Shown: positions 60,441 to 64,000 of the stretch, one piece after another | Layout of the letters: each line of letters begins with the position of its first letter | Numbering within the stretch: position 1 is the first letter of the stretch | DNA from: Annona cherimola | Taxonomy: Eukaryota > Streptophyta > Magnoliopsida > Magnoliales > Annonaceae | Direction: 5' to 3' | DNA: 64,000 nt | NCBI GenBank assembly: GCA_030490835.1 | Contig: CM059977.1 | Coordinates: 8,832,765 to 8,896,764, forward strand | Notes under the pieces: generated by a model | The model's input: only the letters and a program-made list of their open reading frames with translations | The model's database searches: none | What the model was told of the DNA's origin: nothing | Position numbers and translations under genes: made by a program

Positions 60441-62999
60441 TACAGGTTCACCCTAGCTTTTATATGTAATCTAGAGTTCGAACTGAACCAAAAAAAAAAA
60501 AAAAAAAAAAATTATCCACAAGTTAAGGTGATCCTTGCTATGGAACACTATGTGAAGTATGGTTAATTATACTTTTTAATTGAATATACCCCCGTCTTAA
60601 GCACAACTTAATAATGAATTAAAATCCATTGTATTTTAATTTATTATGAATTTATTTAGTATTTTATTTTAATTTTTAAAAATAAAAATGTAGTATGAAT
60701 TTAATAAAATACCAAATAATTCAAAATAATGAATTTTACGTTGTAAGAAATCTAAGTTGAGTGGTATTCATAAAAGAATTTAAAAAATTAAAAATTTTGC
60801 ATTCATACCTTCAAGATTTGGGCGAAATTGCCGGCATGAAATTTCTTAAAATATTCATCCAAACCTTTACACATACTTACAAACCTTAGACTCCTTTTTG
60901 AAGATGATCAAAGTACTCATATAAACAATTAAATGAAGAATACTATAAAATACTTTTAAAATATTAAAATATTTTATTTTTAAAAATATTTCTCATATTA
61001 AATATATATTATATTAGAAATACGAGAAAATACCTTTAAAAATATATATGTATTTTTTGCAAATATTCCTACAAGAAAATGCATTTAAATTACCTTTTAA
61101 TTTGCCAATATTTCTCACATTAAATGGATCTATTTAATGTAATGAATATTTGTAAAGAACAAATTTCTTGGTATTTTAAAGACATTTTTATATGTTTCAT
61201 GTTATTGTTTGTGAGGTGTTTTCGCCACTTTCGGGATTAGGATTTGTAGGCGGGGATGCAAATTTTATAAAAAGCCATGACACGTCTTGCAATTTTGTCC
61301 AAACCTTTGCAGGGGGGATGCCAACAAACCCGGAATAAAAAAATATATTATAGAATTGTGTGTATACATGTGCGCGTTTCCTACTTTTTGAAATTATATT
61401 AATATCTCCTCGTTTCGTTATAAACTCCTATTCGAGTGAATCACATGTACGAGAGAAACACATACGCATGTCAATGAATAAATGGAAGCTAATGACTGTA
61501 TCCCAATTCCTAACCATTTAGTTGAACGGGTCCAAGTTCAATTGGAGAAGAAATTATTAGCAAAATTTTATTTTTTTTTGAGCATTTTTTGTTGATTGCT
61601 GCATTTAGGATACAATTTGGGTTGAATAATTCTAGTTATGAGAGTTGGACCGTCTCAGTCATTTCTACCTTATGTTATTTTAAGTCTCGTTTGTTCTAAG
61701 TATAATTGATTCTAGTTTCGGTTTCAAATTGGTTCTTTAAAATAATTTTTATATTATAAATCTTACATAACCTATAATCGAGATTATAATAATATAAATT
61801 TTAAAATACATTTATTCAACATACTAAATGATAGATAAGTTAAAAGAGTTTATATATATTTATATCTTTCAATATAAAATATATTTCATAAAATATATAT
61901 TGAATATATATTAGTAATTCAAGTTATGTAAAACCTATCCCCTATTGATATAAAAATAGTAACTTATCTTATCCATTTTAAAATATCCAAGTCAGCCTAC
62001 ATATACCGTAAGTTACAGCTACTGCATCCATTTTAAAGTAGTGGTCACATAAATATCCAAAAAAGTCATTGTCAACCCAATATAGGGTGCAAACTTGGAT
62101 GGTGTGGTTCGCAATCTAGCACATGCTTTGTACCTTATCCAAAGGTTCTAGTTTAGGTTACAAATCAATTTATTTAATATAAAATATTTAAAATTTAAGT
62201 AACAAAGATGTTTCTTTACACAAATAAAATATTAGACGTTAAGAAGAGATTCTAAAAGAAAAAAAGATAATTTTCTAGGACAAAAAAATTAGAAATCTTT
62301 TTCAGCTGTATAAATAAAGACGACGTCTTTGGTCAACAGAAGTTAGTCGAGCTAGACGGGACTCTCGCTTTGTGCCAGTTGACCTCGTTTTGACTGGGAG
62401 AGAGCTTTTCTATTTCATTTATCAAGGGGAGCTTCTGTCTTGTAATTATATTAAGAGCGTAATTTCCTACTATTTATGTCTTGCATTTGTATTAAGAGTG
62501 TAATTTCCTACTATTTGGAGTAAAATCATTGGGTGCGAATTGTACGTAACCTGTATATTACCTGATGGAAAACTCGGCAAATTTTTTAGCCTATCTTCCG
62601 GTTTTGTTCTATTTATTTATTCTTTAGAATCTGCCTATTTGAAGAGGGTGAATTGGGTGAGTAAGTGTGAAAATATACAAGGTTTGGTATTTAGAATTAA
62701 AGTAATCAACATGTTTCTTTGCATAAACAAAATATTAGTTGTTAAGAAGAAAAGATGAAAGGAAAAGTGATAATTTCCTTCGGGGAAAAAGGACAGAGAA
62801 AGACAAACAATCAGAAACCTATATCAACTACAGAAACAAAGAAGTGGTCCGGGCGTATGTAATTTATACTCACTAAAAGATACAGTAATCACCTGGGTAG
62901 GTTCCAGGTATCTGAAATGTTCTCTATCCTAATTGACAATATTTGGGAATTTTCTATAGTCTATCTTACGGGTAATTTTTTTCTTGGAATCGACCCTGT
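60441..62999. other. Intergenic DNA of copy B, repeats only
   Basis: Mirrors 42531-45150, including family N repeat text (61610-61990) and the two TATTAAGAG(C/T)GTAATTTCC repeats (62450-62515). A 30-base A run at about 60490 is longer than in copy A. No gene recognised. Confidence 0.4.
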
Positions 63000-63687
63000 T
63001 CAAAAGGGGGTGAAAGCGGCGAGTGCCAATTGAGTGTGAAAATAATCAAATGAGTAGGAGCCGTCTCTAGCATTTAAGCTGGGACCCAATCCAACCACTC
63101 TGCCACATCGCAATAACTTGAGAACGAAACTTCCCCCTACAAACCATTGCATCCGAACAGCCACATGCGACGCCCACCAACTTTCCACCCTTGTAGAACA
63201 TCTGAACCGTCCAAATTATGGCATCCAACGCATAGCATTGGTAAGAGCAGCCATTTTCATTTTCAGCCATTCATCTTGTGGCTACATTTGTCTGATGCAC
63301 CAGATCACAAAACCAAGAGCTGTGTAAGACTAGGCGGCCCAATTTTTAATGTCGCATGGTGACCGGCGGAAGAAATGGGCAGAGGAAAGTGATGAATGGT
63401 CATCAAGAATATGATGGGGATGATGATAGAAGATTGATACTATTGGTTGGGTAGTCTTCCAAGCCAAGATATTTGTTTGCAACTGCAAGGACAACGGGGA
63501 GAAGACTTTTGAAGAGTTCTCAACAGCACTCATGTTTGCCTCCCCATCCACAATGCCAAACATGCTGCTGTTCATGCACTCAATTCTGCTGACTAACGCA
63601 CACTTTTCGAGGGATTAATCTGGTGAACCGGAGCTTCTCCATCGACAACTCACCCTCCCCTCCTCTACGTGTTTGTGGCTCTCCTGC
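63000..63687 (+). promoter_or_regulatory. Upstream region of the second LRR kinase copy
   Basis: Matches 45325-46091. It lacks about 46 bp (TGCCGGTGGATCC ... TTTGC in copy A at roughly 45928-45974) within 130 bp of the ATG, and a 36-bp piece present in copy A near 45380. These losses, with the SINE insertion in copy A, make the two promoters structurally different. Confidence 0.5.
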
Positions 63688-64000
63688 ATGGCGACGCTGC
63701 CATGGCCGCTGCTGCTTCTGCTTCTACTTGTCCGCGCAGTCGGTGTTTTGAGCTCTACCAACGGTGGAGACGGTAATGTGGAGATTTTCTTCTCTTGGTT
63801 TTCATTTTGAATTGGGCTTCGTTTTCTCTAGAAAGGCATGAGAGATCTATTTCTTTCTCCTGTGTTCTTCTCTCTCTCTCTCTCTCTTCTTCTTCTTCTT
63901 CTTATACTTCTTAGATCCAACTGAATTCTGTTTCTCTGCTCTGTTTCCACACTGTTAATAACTCCTTGCTTTATGTTCATGACTGTATAACTTCTTGCAA
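63688..64000 (+). CDS. Second LRR receptor kinase copy, exon 1 and start of intron 1 (partial)
   Basis: Exon 1 is 63688-63772 (85 bp, same length and splice phase as 46092-46176), with donor GTAATG. It encodes the same signal peptide MATLPWPLLLLLLLVRAVG, followed by VLSSTNGGDG instead of VWSSTDGRDG. Start codon, frame and donor are all intact, so nothing seen here marks it as a pseudogene. The rest lies outside the window. It is a tandem paralogue in direct orientation. Confidence 0.85.

Larger units (their letters stand above)
58344..64000 (+). repeat. Large direct duplication, copy B (runs off the window)
   Basis: Matches 40023-46410 from ATTTCTAATATAACTTCACT onward. The offset falls from about 18.3 kb at the start to 17.6 kb at the LRR kinase ATG, because copy A carries several insertions. 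Copy B has two rather than three family G hairpin units and an empty SINE site. Confidence 0.93.

Overview
The window looks like nuclear DNA from a flowering plant, probably a dicot or other non-grass. It has multi-exon genes with GT-AG introns, plant-only families (an HPCA1-type LRR receptor kinase, a plant cytosolic sulfotransferase, a plant L1 LINE carrying an RNase H domain) and very AT-rich intergenic DNA packed with small transposons. No bacterial, organellar or viral genome features were seen. The species cannot be named from this sequence alone.

Four host genes are well supported, and one is the start of a second gene copy. (1) 9317-10360 (+) is an intronless cytosolic sulfotransferase. 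(2) 24465-27852 (+) is a four-exon gene for a KRTCAP2/KCP2-type subunit of the ER oligosaccharyltransferase; its exons are too short to show as long ORFs. (3) 46092-52809 (+) is a 19-exon LRR receptor-like kinase of the HPCA1/At5g49770 group, 961 aa when spliced. (4) 53974-56520 (-) is a six-exon ALG6, the ER glucosyltransferase that adds the first glucose to the N-glycan precursor, 507 aa when spliced. (5) At 63688 a second copy of the LRR kinase begins and runs off the window. Genes 2 and 4 both serve N-glycosylation in the ER, but they lie about 26 kb apart and nothing suggests a functional cluster.

Layout. 1-8400: AT-rich repeats, foldback MITEs, Tourist-like MITEs and a 5'-truncated dead LINE (3853-4746). 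8400-10400: sulfotransferase with a repeat-built, MITE-interrupted promoter. 10400-16500: repeats plus a 1.29-kb solo LTR (13876-15162). 16500-19100: a nested stack with a 1.3-kb hAT element inside a Tourist-like MITE, followed directly by another MITE that carries a complete 438-bp TRIM retrotransposon. 19735-21624: two sister 0.7-kb hAT elements. 22100-31700: MULE-like hairpin MITEs around the KRTCAP2 gene. 31809-32089: an intact tRNA-derived SINE. 32501-38643: a full-length L1-type LINE with both ORFs open (595 and 1390 aa) and a perfect 17-bp target duplication. 40023-46410 and 58344-64000: two copies of one large direct duplication (spacing about 18 kb) bringing the upstream region and 5' end of the LRR kinase; ALG6 lies between them.

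Many transposon boundaries were fixed by reading target-site duplications: 8 bp for hAT, 9 bp for MULE-like, TAA for Tourist-like, 5 bp for LTR elements and 10-17 bp for LINE/SINE insertions. The most unusual signal is a set of four micro-insertions, each little more than a poly-A tract with a few bases in front, flanked by perfect 11-16 bp direct repeats. They look like extremely 5'-truncated products of the resident LINE machinery.
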